Assembly (NCBI RefSeq): GCF_011947195.1
Contig: NZ_JAATVY010000007.1
Coordinates: 1 to 64,000 of the forward strand
Length of the DNA: 64,000 nt
From: Planosporangium thailandense
GTDB taxonomy: Bacteria; Actinomycetota; Actinomycetes; Mycobacteriales; Micromonosporaceae
Direction: 5' to 3'
A program made the position numbers and the translations under genes. Shown piece by piece: positions 7,886 to 16,535 of this stretch. Under the pieces are notes generated by a model, which ran no database searches, was not told the origin of the DNA, and saw only the letters and a list, made by a program, of their open reading frames with translations. Numbering within the stretch: position 1 is the stretch's first letter; the number at the start of each line of letters is the position of its first letter.

Positions 7886-10012
7886 TCACGTTTCGCCGGT
7901 GACCTGCGAGACCGGGTCAGCGGGGTACGGCGCGCGTCCGGTCAGGTGCCGACGCCCGGTGACGAACGCCAGCCCGTACAGGATCGCGACGACGACGAGC
8001 AGGAACCGGTACCCGGTGATCATCGCCGTGTACTCCAGCACGCCGCCGACCATCGCGCCCAGCAGGTTCGCGGCGAACGCCGTCGTCGACGAACCGACGT
8101 CCCTGAACCGCTGGGCGAAGACCAGATTGGCCAGGAAGATCGGCGTGAACGCCAGGATGGTGGCGACGCCGAACCTCGGCAGCGCCGGCAACCGCAGCAG
8201 CGCGTACTGCGGCACCAGCCAGGCGACGGCCAGCGCGCCCAGCAGGCACGCGTACAGCACCGCGGGCCCGGGCAGGCGGACCCGCCGGGCGACTTCGACC
8301 GCGGCCAGGACACTGACCAGCACACCGGCGAACACCAGTGAGTTGACGAACCAGGTCGAGCCGAACAGCAGCGCGTACTGCACGATGCTCTTGGTCTCCA
8401 GCAGCATGAAAGCCGCGCCCATGAATGCCAGGTCGGTGTACCTGGCCAGGCCGCGCAGCGGCCCGCCGGCCACCCGGACGACGACGACCGACGCGATGAG
8501 CACGAGCCCGAGGATCCGCAGGTACAGCTCGGGGATCTGGCGGGTGGCCAGGTACGGGAACGGGTGGTCGTCGGTGGCGGGCTCCAGGCGCCGGCCGTGC
8601 CAGGGGCTTGCGCAGCCACGGACGGGCCCGGTGTTGGCGACGGTGAGGACCGCTTGGCGCCGCTCAGCCAGCGTGGAACCGAGCTCCGCGCACGGGGTCG
8701 CCCCGTACACCGTCCTGAGCGTCCCGGCGTACCGGTCCAGCAGGAACGGTTGGTAGTAGTTGTACATGGCGAAGGTGCCCGCCGGCTTGAGATGGTCCCG
8801 GGCCTCGCGCAACGCCTCGTCCGTGAGCAGGTAGTTCTCCAGCCGCAGGTTCGACTGGCCGGCCAGCAGCGTGAGGGAGTCCGGCAGGGCGAACAGGATC
8901 AGGTCGTAGCGGCGGCTGCTGCGGTGCAGGAACGCGCGCCCGTCGGCGACGTGGGCGGTCACCCGCGGGTCGGCGTACGGCCGGTTCGGATGGTGCACAC
9001 GCCCCAGGTCCAGCAGGACCGGGTCGATCTCGACGGCGTCCACGTGCCGCGCACCCTGCGAGAGCGCCACCGCCACGTCGTTTCCGGTGCCGGCCCCGAT
9101 CACCAGGACATCGCCCAACGACGCGCGGTCGACGTGCCGGTACGGGAAGAAGTAGAAGGGCTGGTTGCGGCGCAGGCGAGCGATGGGGTACGCCGTCTGG
9201 TGCGGGATGTTGTTCGCCCACACCTTCAGCGCACCAGGCGCGTTCGGCGGATGCTCTGCCGTCACCTTGTAGTACGGCGACCAGCGGTCGTTCGGTGCGG
9301 CCGACTCGGAGGCAAGGCCCACGACCACGCCTCCCAAGGCGCACAGCGCGACGGCGAAGCGCCAGCGCGGTCGGCGCGGCAGCAGCACGGCGAAGGTGAC
9401 GGCGGCGACCAGCCCCCACGCGACCGGCGGCGCCCGAAGAAACGACAGCACCGAGAACACCCCGATGCCGCAGATGCTGCCGAGGATGTCCAGGCGGTAG
9501 GCCTCCAGCGGCTCGAACCGGGCGAAGACCCGCGCCACGCCCTGGCCGATGCCCGCCATGACCGCCACGGTCAGGCCGAAGATCACCGGTAGGCTGATCT
9601 TCAGCGGCAGCGGCGCCCAACCGAACCGCCCCTGCAACGACGGAGATCCCACCGCGATCAGCCTGGCCGGGAATGCCAGCACGAATACGACCAGGGCGGC
9701 CAGCGCCAGCGGCGCCCAGCCGAACAGCTCGTGCCGAGCGCCTGAGCGCAGGAAGCCCACCCCGATGCCGAGGAAGCTCGCCAGCAGGACGAAGTTCGTC
9801 AGGGACGCCAGGTTGATGTTGTTCGAGGCGGTCCAGCGGATCAGGGCCAGCTCGACCAGCAGCATCAGGAAGCTCAGCGCGACCAGCCGCGCCCGGCTCG
9901 CCCGCCCGGCCGGCGCGCTCACCGTGGGGGCCACCGCCTGCGCGTGTACGTGGCGGCCGGCCTGGCTCGCCCGCTGCGCCAGACTGCCCAACCAGCCAGA
10001 ACCCTCAGGCAT
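7886..10012 (-). CDS. spermidine-synthase-like membrane protein
   Basis: 708 residues in three parts: about seven membrane helices (residues 40-250), a class I methyltransferase/aminopropyltransferase-like core (about 290-480) with DVLVIGAGTGNDVAVALS, the acidic loop DAVEIDPVLLDLGR and RVTAHVADGRAFL, and about six C-terminal helices (520-700). This is the membrane-embedded spermidine-synthase-like architecture found across actinobacteria. The core aligns with the SAM/dcSAM site, but the polyamine-site DTxDP motif is not evident (ILFALPDS instead), so the acceptor is probably not putrescine. ATG 10012 chosen for its GGAGGAG 6 nt upstream; an upstream start at 10150 would add an Arg-rich stretch unlike the family. 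Confidence 0.82.
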   Translation of the reverse strand: MPEGSGWLGSLAQRASQAGRHVHAQAVAPTVSAPAGRASRARLVALSFLMLLVELALIRWTASNNINLASLTNFVLLASFLGIGVGFLRSGARHELFGWAPLALAALVVFVLAFPARLIAVGSPSLQGRFGWAPLPLKISLPVIFGLTVAVMAGIGQGVARVFARFEPLEAYRLDILGSICGIGVFSVLSFLRAPPVAWGLVAAVTFAVLLPRRPRWRFAVALCALGGVVVGLASESAAPNDRWSPYYKVTAEHPPNAPGALKVWANNIPHQTAYPIARLRRNQPFYFFPYRHVDRASLGDVLVIGAGTGNDVAVALSQGARHVDAVEIDPVLLDLGRVHHPNRPYADPRVTAHVADGRAFLHRSSRRYDLILFALPDSLTLLAGQSNLRLENYLLTDEALREARDHLKPAGTFAMYNYYQPFLLDRYAGTLRTVYGATPCAELGSTLAERRQAVLTVANTGPVRGCASPWHGRRLEPATDDHPFPYLATRQIPELYLRILGLVLIASVVVVRVAGGPLRGLARYTDLAFMGAAFMLLETKSIVQYALLFGSTWFVNSLVFAGVLVSVLAAVEVARRVRLPGPAVLYACLLGALAVAWLVPQYALLRLPALPRFGVATILAFTPIFLANLVFAQRFRDVGSSTTAFAANLLGAMVGGVLEYTAMITGYRFLLVVVAILYGLAFVTGRRHLTGRAPYPADPVSQVTGET

Positions 10013-10169
10013 GGCAGCTCCTCCGTCGGTGCCCGCGTCGGGTACACCTCCCCGCCCACGGCACCGGTGAACCGCCGGTGACCTCACCGGTTCCCGCCGC
10101 CCCCGCGATAGTGGACATCTGTCACGTCGGGCGACACCCACAGCAACCACGGGACCAGGGCCTTCAACC

Positions 10170-10191
10170 CTGACCCGCGCTTTCGGGTCAG
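10170..10191 (-). terminator. hairpin at the 3' end of the rsbQ-rsbP-STAS operon
   Basis: Stem CTGACCCG / CGGGTCAG (8 bp) with a 6-nt loop, overlapping the STAS gene stop codon. No U-tract follows, as is common in actinomycetes. Confidence 0.55.
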
Positions 10192-10535
10192 CGCGGCGCG
10201 ATCGCGGCCAGCGCTTCCGGAAGGGCGTTCGCCAGGAGATCGGGGCGGAACCCGCACACCCGCAGGCTGAACCGGGGCGAACCGCCCTCCGGGGCGACGA
10301 TGAGCACCGCCGCGCCGCCCTGCTCGTGGCGGCGGACGAGCCGGTCGAGCAGGCTCACCCCAGCGCTGTCCAGAAAGGACACCGCACCGAGATCGACGAC
10401 CAACCCGGCGGTCGGCGTCGTCCGGCGGACGATCTCGTCCTCGACCGCATCGACGACCGCGCGGTCGACGTCGCCGTCCAGCCTTGCCACGTACCCGCCG
10501 GGCACCGCCAGCACCGCCGTCTGACCCTCGGTCAC
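10188..10535 (-). CDS. STAS-domain anti-sigma factor antagonist (RsbV-like)
   Basis: 115 residues forming one STAS domain. The phosphorylatable serine of anti-anti-sigma factors is present in VVDLGAVSFLDSAGVSLL. In the known cycle the unphosphorylated form binds the anti-sigma kinase and frees the sigma factor, while the kinase phosphorylates this Ser and a PP2C phosphatase removes it. The GTG start (10535) overlaps the upstream gene's TGA in a GTGA, so it is cotranslated with the phosphatase/ATPase protein, its likely phosphatase and perhaps kinase. A longer open frame upstream is antisense of nothing but overlaps the neighbour's coding sequence and was rejected. Confidence 0.88.
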   Translation of the reverse strand: MTEGQTAVLAVPGGYVARLDGDVDRAVVDAVEDEIVRRTTPTAGLVVDLGAVSFLDSAGVSLLDRLVRRHEQGGAAVLIVAPEGGSPRFSLRVCGFRPDLLANALPEALAAIAPR

Positions 10536-13144
10536 GCCGCAGCCTTCCAGGTGAGCCGGCGCCGCATCGTCACCACGGTGCCGGGCTCGGTGGCGCCGTC
10601 GCCAAGGCCGGTGGCACAGTCGCCGGGCTCGATCGAGACCCGGTCCATCAGCGACCTGATCAGCTCCAGACCCCGCCCGCGGTCGGTCTCCGGATTCGGG
10701 CGCCGCCACGATCCCCGGTCACGTACCGTCAGCTCCAGCACCCGGTCGACCACCTCAGCGCGCACCGAAACCACTCCGTCGTCGCACGCGCGGTAGCCGT
10801 GCTCGATGGCGTTGGCGGTGGCCTCCGAACAGACAAGCAGCAGCGCGTCCCGCTCGTCGGCAGTGAGCGGCATCGCGGAAAGCCACGAGCGGAAATCGTC
10901 CCGCAGGCTCTTCAGCTGGGCCACGTCGGCCGGCAGTTCCCGCTCGAACCGCGGCTCGACGCCGAACCGCACGCACAGCAGGCACACGTCGTCGTACTGG
11001 TCCGCCTCGACCAGCGCGTCGACGAGATCGGGAAGCATCGCGGTGAGCGGAGCCCGGCGCCGCCGCCCGGCCTCCCGCGCCAGGCGCGTCATCTGCTCCT
11101 CGAGCCCCGCGTCGCGGCGTTCGACCAGCCCATCGGTGTACAGCAGCAGCCGCGACCCGGGCCGCAGCCGCACCGCGTCCTCGGCCCGCGATCTGATACC
11201 GGCGTGGGCGGCCAGCGCACCCGAGCGACCGCCCCACAGGAACCGCCGGTCGCCGTCCGGTTCGAGCACCAGCGGCGGCAGGTGCCCGGCGCAGGCGAAC
11301 CGCAGGTGGCCGGAGGTGAGGTCCAGCTCGCCGTAGACGACGGTCGACACGCGGCCGACGTCGAACCGGTCGACGAACCGGTCGAGCCGCTCCAGGAGGG
11401 CCGCCGGGTTGAGGCCGGTCGCCGCGAGAGCCCGGATCGCGCTGCGCAGCTGGCCCATCGCGCTGGCGGCCCGGATGCCCCGGCCGACGACGTCACCGAC
11501 CACCAGGGCGACCTTGTGGGGACCGATCGGGAACGCGTCGTACCAGTCGCCGCCGACCTCCAGGCCGTCGCCGGCCGCCCGGTAGAAGGTGGTGACGGCG
11601 ACCCGCGGGTCGTGCAGCGGCTCCCCGGCGAGCAGGCCGCGCTGGAGCGTGTGCGCGTTCTCCCGCTCCTGGTCGTACAGCCGGCCGTTCTCCAGCGCGA
11701 GGCCGGCCGACTCGGCCAGCTCGCCGAGGAAACCCAGGCGGCCGCGCACGTCTCGGGACCCGTCGAGCCCCATGACGAGCACGCCGGTGACCCGGCCGCT
11801 CGCCCGTAGCGGAAGCGCCACCTCCACGGCCGGACCGGTCCCGTCGACGTCGGTCGTGGCCACCTGAGGTGCGCCCGTGGCGAGCGCCGTCGCGACGTGC
11901 TGACCCGGCACCGCACCCGCGGAAGCGTCAGGAGCATCCTCGGCGGAAGCGGCGGAAGCGGCGGAAGCGGCGGAAGCGGCGGAAGCGGCGGAAGCGGCGG
12001 AAGCCTCGTCGGCGACCGGGAGGCTCGCACTGGCCAGCCGGGTCAGCCGGCGGTCGACCAGTACCTCGACCCTCGCCCAGCGGGCGATCTCCGGCACGAG
12101 CCGGGCCACCAGCCGGTCGGCACGTTGCCGCAGCCCGGGCGCCTCATCCAGATGACGGCTGAGGGCGGCGAAAAACTCGGCCTGCCGCCGTCGAACGACG
12201 GCCTCGGCATGCAGCTGCGCCCGCTCCAGCGCCTGTCCGGCCTGGTGGCCGAGGGTACGCAGCATCGGCAGATCGTCGTCGTCGACCTCGCCGGTGTCGT
12301 CGAACGACAGGCCCACCACGCCGATGGCCCGCTCCCCCACCGCGAGCGGCACGAACAGCGCCCGGTCCCGACCGATGTCGGCCAGGATCTCCGCGAACCC
12401 GGGGAACCGCCGCCGCGCCGCCTCGACCGAGGCGAGCTGGATGAGCTCGTTGCCGCGGACCGCCGCCGCATGGGGTAGATCGGCATCGAGCGGGGCGCGC
12501 AGCAGCAGCGGGTGGTGCGCCGCCCCGGCATGGTTGACCCGGACCAGCGTGGCGTCGTCGTCGGCGAGCAGCCACACCGCGCCGCCGACCGCCCGTACCG
12601 CCTGGCGCACGCCGCGCACCAGCACCTCGCCCACGTCCTCCGGGGTCAGGGCCGCCGCGAAGTCCGACACCAGCCCGTGCAGCACGGACAGCCGTTGCGC
12701 GGAGCGCTCCGCGAAGCGCTGGGCGGCGAGCAGCTCACGCTCGTACGTGCGGCGTGAACTGGCCTCGAAGACCATCGTCCGGATACCCGCGATCGCACCG
12801 GCCGCGTCGGCCCGTGCGACCGAGTTGACCAGGGCGGGTATCCGGGAGCCGTCGCGCCGCAGCAGCTCGAGCGCGATCTCGCGGACCTCACCCTGCATGC
12901 GTAGCAACGGCCCGTAGTGGGTCTCGTAGTAGATCCGGCCACCGACGCTGAGCAGGCTCTGGTACGTGCGCCGGCCGACCAGGTCGGCACGGTCGTACCC
13001 GAGCCAGTCCAGGAGGGTACGGTTGATCTTGACGATGACGCCGTCGGGATCGGTCGACAGGTAGCCGCACGGGGCGTTCTCGTACAGCTCCTCGGCACTC
13101 TCCTCCAACGGACCGCTGGCGCCCCGGGCGGGCTCAGCGGTCAT
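10532..13144 (-). CDS. PAS-GAF-GAF-PP2C phosphatase fused to an RsbW-like ATPase (RsbP-like)
   Basis: 870 residues. Domains in order: PAS (about 15-135, ELYENAPCGYLSTDPDGVIVKINRT), short coiled coil, GAF (about 155-320), second GAF (325-500) interrupted by an Ala-Ala-Ser tract (381-401), SpoIIE-type PP2C (about 510-725) with metal-site motifs GGDWYDA, VVGDVVGRG and LLLYTDGLVE, and a C-terminal HATPase (735-865) with N box SEATANAIEHGY, DRGSW and RGRGLELI. PAS plus PP2C is the layout of B. subtilis RsbP, which with RsbQ senses energy stress; the extra kinase-like ATPase is an actinomycete feature. ATGA overlap with the RsbQ-like gene and GTGA overlap with the STAS gene. Confidence 0.92.
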   Translation of the reverse strand: MTAEPARGASGPLEESAEELYENAPCGYLSTDPDGVIVKINRTLLDWLGYDRADLVGRRTYQSLLSVGGRIYYETHYGPLLRMQGEVREIALELLRRDGSRIPALVNSVARADAAGAIAGIRTMVFEASSRRTYERELLAAQRFAERSAQRLSVLHGLVSDFAAALTPEDVGEVLVRGVRQAVRAVGGAVWLLADDDATLVRVNHAGAAHHPLLLRAPLDADLPHAAAVRGNELIQLASVEAARRRFPGFAEILADIGRDRALFVPLAVGERAIGVVGLSFDDTGEVDDDDLPMLRTLGHQAGQALERAQLHAEAVVRRRQAEFFAALSRHLDEAPGLRQRADRLVARLVPEIARWARVEVLVDRRLTRLASASLPVADEASAASAASAASAASAASAASAEDAPDASAGAVPGQHVATALATGAPQVATTDVDGTGPAVEVALPLRASGRVTGVLVMGLDGSRDVRGRLGFLGELAESAGLALENGRLYDQERENAHTLQRGLLAGEPLHDPRVAVTTFYRAAGDGLEVGGDWYDAFPIGPHKVALVVGDVVGRGIRAASAMGQLRSAIRALAATGLNPAALLERLDRFVDRFDVGRVSTVVYGELDLTSGHLRFACAGHLPPLVLEPDGDRRFLWGGRSGALAAHAGIRSRAEDAVRLRPGSRLLLYTDGLVERRDAGLEEQMTRLAREAGRRRRAPLTAMLPDLVDALVEADQYDDVCLLCVRFGVEPRFERELPADVAQLKSLRDDFRSWLSAMPLTADERDALLLVCSEATANAIEHGYRACDDGVVSVRAEVVDRVLELTVRDRGSWRRPNPETDRGRGLELIRSLMDRVSIEPGDCATGLGDGATEPGTVVTMRRRLTWKAAA
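11942..12004. repeat. 9-bp tandem repeat, 7 copies, in the PP2C/ATPase gene
   Basis: Unit GGCGGAAGC repeated perfectly seven times; read on the minus strand it gives an Ala-Ala-Ser tract inside the second GAF domain. Copy-number change would preserve the reading frame. Confidence 0.95.
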
Positions 13145-13950
13145 CGGGGCGCCCGAAGATAAGCCTTGATCGCCGCGACTGTCTCAACTGGAGCGCTCAG
13201 GTTGGGGCAGTGCCCGGTGGCGTTCAGCACGACCAGTTCGCTGCCGGGTATCTGACCGTGCACGTACTCACCGACGGACATCGGGGCGATCACATCGTCC
13301 GAGCACTGCAGGATCAGCGTGGGGACGGCGACCTTCGCCAGGTCCGCGCGGTTGTCGGAGGTGAAGGTGAGCTGGGCGAACTGCCGGGCGACGACCGGAT
13401 CGGTGCGACAGAAGCTGTTGGTCAGCTCCTCGGCCAGCTCCGGCCGGTCGGCGTTCGCCATGATCACCGGAGCGATCGCGCGGGACCAGCCGAGGTAGTT
13501 GCTGTCCACCGAGTCGAGCAGTTCGTCGATCTCCGCCCGGGTGAAGCCCCCCACGTACCCGTCCGCCGGATCGTCGATGTAGCGGGGTGACGGGCCGACG
13601 AGGACCAGGTTGGCGAAGCGGTCGGGCTCCCGCAGGGCCGCGAGCACGCCGATCATGGAGCTGACCGAGTGCCCGACGAAGGTGACGTCCCACAGGTCGA
13701 GCTCGTGCACGATGTCGAGCACGTCGGAGGCGTAGGCGTCCAGCGACGCGTAGCGGTCGGTGGAGTACGCGGCGAGGTCCGACCGCCCGTACCCGACGTG
13801 GTCGAACAGGACGACCCGGTGGGTATCGGTGAACTCGGGCGCGACGAATCGCCACATGTTCTGGTCGCAGCCGTAGCCGTGAGCGAACATCATCGGCGAC
13901 CCGTCGGCGCGGCCGGTCTCGGTCACGCAGTTCCTCGCTACGGCTGTCAC
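13141..13950 (-). CDS. rsbQ: RsbQ-like alpha/beta hydrolase
   Basis: 269 residues, the same length as B. subtilis RsbQ and close to it along the whole chain: FAHGYGCDQNMWRFVAPEF, VLFDHVGYGRSDL, nucleophile Ser in VGHSVSSMIG, VGPSPRYIDDP, FCRTDPVVARQFA, acid Asp in LQCSDDVIAP, His in ATGHCPNLS. RsbQ is the partner that activates the PAS-PP2C phosphatase RsbP; it is the bacterial relative of the plant KAI2/D14 receptors. GTG 13950 chosen because the encoded start (VTAVARNCVTETG) lines up with the RsbQ N-terminus; a longer frame to 14013 adds 21 residues. Stop overlaps the phosphatase start as ATGA. Confidence 0.92.
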   Translation of the reverse strand: MTAVARNCVTETGRADGSPMMFAHGYGCDQNMWRFVAPEFTDTHRVVLFDHVGYGRSDLAAYSTDRYASLDAYASDVLDIVHELDLWDVTFVGHSVSSMIGVLAALREPDRFANLVLVGPSPRYIDDPADGYVGGFTRAEIDELLDSVDSNYLGWSRAIAPVIMANADRPELAEELTNSFCRTDPVVARQFAQLTFTSDNRADLAKVAVPTLILQCSDDVIAPMSVGEYVHGQIPGSELVVLNATGHCPNLSAPVETVAAIKAYLRAPR

Positions 13951-14043
13951 GGACCCACAATACGTTCTCGTATCTGGACGGCGTTTGGGCAAGGAATGGG
14001 GGATCTGCGGCACCTCCGACAGCTCCGGTCCGTCGTCAGTCGG

Positions 14044-15762
14044 TCATCGGGCCGGTACGGACAGTGCCCGACCGGCCTGGGTCTGCGGCCCGAACGCGGT
14101 CAGGAACCGGTCGCGGAAGGTGTCCATCCGCCAGACCGGGGCCTGCGGACCGGGCTTCAGGCCGTCCTGCCAGCCCCATCCGGAGATCCGGTCCAGCACG
14201 GCGGGATCCTTGGCGACGATCGTGATGGGTGTGTCCCGGCTGGCGAACTCGCCGGTGACGACCGCCGGCTGGTGGTCGCCGAAGAAGACGAGCACGAGGT
14301 TGTCGTCGCCGTAGTTCTTGACCCACGAGATGAGGGCGCTCAGCGAGTACGCGATGGAGGTGGCGTACGCGGTCTTGATCCGGCCGGGGTCGCGCCACAC
14401 GTACGCCGGCTGGGGGCCTTCCTTGGCCATGGGGCCGTAGACCGAGCCGTCACCGACGGCGGTCCAGTCGATCATATGCGGTACGGGCGCCCAGGGCGCA
14501 TGGCTCGAGGTGAGCGGCATCTCCACGAACAACGGGTCGCGGTTCGGTTTGCCGTACTCGAGCCGCTGGAACGCCGACAACGTGTACTGGTCGGGCATGG
14601 TGCCGAGGGTGAAGGCCGGACCGTGGTAGTCGAGGTTCTGGGCGGCGTACACCTGGTCGTAGTGGTAGAAGGCGCCCTCCGGCCATGTTCCGGCGGTACC
14701 CGGCATGACGCTGACCGTCCGCCAGTTCGCGCGGTGGAAGGCGCCGGCGAGCGTCAGCCGGTTGCTCGACACGAGCTGGCTGTAGCGCTGCTCGGTGTTG
14801 ATCCACAGGCCGGACTGGAGCGTGGAGTGGGCGAGCCAGCTGCCACCGCCGTACGTCGGTGAGGTCACGAACGCGCTGCGCGCGCTGAACCCGGCGGCGG
14901 TCAGGTCGCGCGTGCCGTTGTCGAGTACCGGGTCGACGATCGACGCGAGCGCCGGATCCTCGATCGCGGAACGGCCGTAGCTTTCGATGATGGGGACGAC
15001 GACATCCTTGCCGCGCAGCGCGGTCAGCAGCTGGTCGCCCGGGGTGTCACGGAAGGCGTCGTGCGCGAGCTGCCCGGCGAACACCTTCGGATCGTTCAGG
15101 CTCGCGTGCGCCAGGCGGGCGCTGTCGTAGGCGACGGCGGCGCCGCTCGCGGCGGCTACCGGCACGCCCGGGACGAGCTGCGCGCCGAGCAGGGCACAGG
15201 CGAGCCAGGCGACCGCGAGCGCCGCGACGGTGCGGCCGGTCGTGGCCCGGTGCCCGGCCGCGAGGCGGGTCAGGCGCAGCATCGACAACGTCAGGAAGAC
15301 GAACATGGCGGCGGCGACGACCACCACGGCGGCCGCGGCGGCGATCGCTCCGGCCTGTCCGATCGACTTGCCGAGGGTGTTCACGGCGTCGCGGAGCAGC
15401 TTCGAGTCGATCACCGGGTCGAACGCCCGGCCGAGAGCCTCGTAGAAGCCCATGTCGAGAAGTTTCAGGATGGTCAGCAGACCGAGGAGGAGCCCGGCGA
15501 CCACCGCGACGACGCGCCCCGCCCGCGCCGGCAGGAGAAGGAGGAGGGCGACGACGACGAGCCCTTCCAGCGGGATCTGTACGAGCGCCGCCGGTCTGAG
15601 GCTGCCGAGCTGGTCAGGAAGGATGAGCGCGCCGAACACGAGCAGGCCGGCGAGGACGGTGGTCACCCGGGACGCGATCGGGCGCCGCCGGGCACCGGCG
15701 GTGGTTTCCGGACCCGGGTCGCTCGCCGCGGGCGTCGGGTCCTGAGTTTCCTGGGTCGACAA
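14044..15762 (-). CDS. LtaS-like membrane sulfatase/phosphotransferase
   Basis: 572 residues: five N-terminal membrane helices (about 30-185) and an extracytoplasmic alkaline-phosphatase-superfamily domain. Metal-site features resemble lipoteichoic acid synthase and related phosphoglycerol/phosphoethanolamine transferases: Glu in IIESYGRSA, nucleophile region TYGGGSWLAHST, PLTSSHAPW and the Asp-His pair FGDHQP. Classical sulfatase C/SxPxR is absent, so a phospholipid-headgroup transferase is more likely than a sulfatase. It follows the ribA gene by 104 bp in the same direction, so it may be the last gene of that locus, using the lipid made by the CDP-alcohol enzyme at 21126; that link is inference. 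Confidence 0.82.
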   Translation of the reverse strand: MSTQETQDPTPAASDPGPETTAGARRRPIASRVTTVLAGLLVFGALILPDQLGSLRPAALVQIPLEGLVVVALLLLLPARAGRVVAVVAGLLLGLLTILKLLDMGFYEALGRAFDPVIDSKLLRDAVNTLGKSIGQAGAIAAAAAVVVVAAAMFVFLTLSMLRLTRLAAGHRATTGRTVAALAVAWLACALLGAQLVPGVPVAAASGAAVAYDSARLAHASLNDPKVFAGQLAHDAFRDTPGDQLLTALRGKDVVVPIIESYGRSAIEDPALASIVDPVLDNGTRDLTAAGFSARSAFVTSPTYGGGSWLAHSTLQSGLWINTEQRYSQLVSSNRLTLAGAFHRANWRTVSVMPGTAGTWPEGAFYHYDQVYAAQNLDYHGPAFTLGTMPDQYTLSAFQRLEYGKPNRDPLFVEMPLTSSHAPWAPVPHMIDWTAVGDGSVYGPMAKEGPQPAYVWRDPGRIKTAYATSIAYSLSALISWVKNYGDDNLVLVFFGDHQPAVVTGEFASRDTPITIVAKDPAVLDRISGWGWQDGLKPGPQAPVWRMDTFRDRFLTAFGPQTQAGRALSVPAR

Positions 15763-15866
15763 CCGACGATCCTCCTCCGTGAGGTTGCGGGCTGGCTGGT
15801 CACGCGCGCTGGTTGGTCACTGTGGTGCGCCTTGGTCACTGTGGTCCCCGCCGTTCCGGGTTCCGG

Positions 15867-16535
15867 TTACGTCCCCGCCTGCCGGCAGACGAACGGAAGG
15901 TCGAGTCCGTGGGCGGCCCGGCTGACCTTCGCCGCCAGGTAGCCCGCGTTGACCGGGGACAGGTACACGCCGGTCGGCACCCGTTCGGTCACGGTCAGCC
16001 CGAGCCTGGTGAGCTGCTCTTCCTTGTCCGGGTTGTTGGTCAGCAGAGCGCAGCGCTCCACGCCGAGGGCGGCGAGCATCTGCGCGGCGGCGGCGTAGTC
16101 ACGCTCGTCCTCGTCGCGGCCGAGCGCGAGGTTCGCTTCGTAGGTGTCGAGCCCGGCGTCCTGCAGCGCGTACGCGTCGAGCTTGGCGTAAAGGCCGATG
16201 CCTCGACCCTCCTGGCGCAGGTACAGCAGGAACCCGCCGGCGGCGCTGATCCGTTCGACCGCCTCCCGCAGTTGCGGACCGCAGTCGCACCGCTGACTGC
16301 CGAACACGTCCCCGGTCAGGCATTCGCTGTGCGGACGTACCAGCGGCGCGGATCCTCCCGCCGGGTACCCGTCCGGCGAACCGGACCGGTCCCCCAGCCC
16401 GAACGCGAGATGTTCCCGGCCGTCCACCAGCCCGTCGAAGGAGAACACGCGCGCCGTCGTGGCGTACCCGTCGGGGAATCGCAACGGTACGGTCACCTGC
16501 GTCCGGATCGTCGCCACCGGCAGTATCTCGTTCAT
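15867..16535 (-). CDS. ribA: GTP cyclohydrolase II
   Basis: 222 residues. Opens GTP's imidazole ring, releasing formate and pyrophosphate to give the pyrimidine precursor of riboflavin. Zinc ligands C72, C83 and C85 (SECLTGDVFGSQRCDCG), GTP-binding/catalytic LRQEGRGIGLYAK, and LLTNNPDKEEQL near the C-terminus. The residue matching E. coli Tyr105 is Tyr122 (DAYALQD); as I recall, substitution there marks the formylpyrimidine-forming variants, so this looks like a true cyclohydrolase II. Stand-alone, without the RibB domain usual in actinobacterial RibBA, and not beside other rib genes. Start overlaps the upstream gene's stop as ATGA. Confidence 0.93.
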   Translation of the reverse strand: MNEILPVATIRTQVTVPLRFPDGYATTARVFSFDGLVDGREHLAFGLGDRSGSPDGYPAGGSAPLVRPHSECLTGDVFGSQRCDCGPQLREAVERISAAGGFLLYLRQEGRGIGLYAKLDAYALQDAGLDTYEANLALGRDEDERDYAAAAQMLAALGVERCALLTNNPDKEEQLTRLGLTVTERVPTGVYLSPVNAGYLAAKVSRAAHGLDLPFVCRQAGT

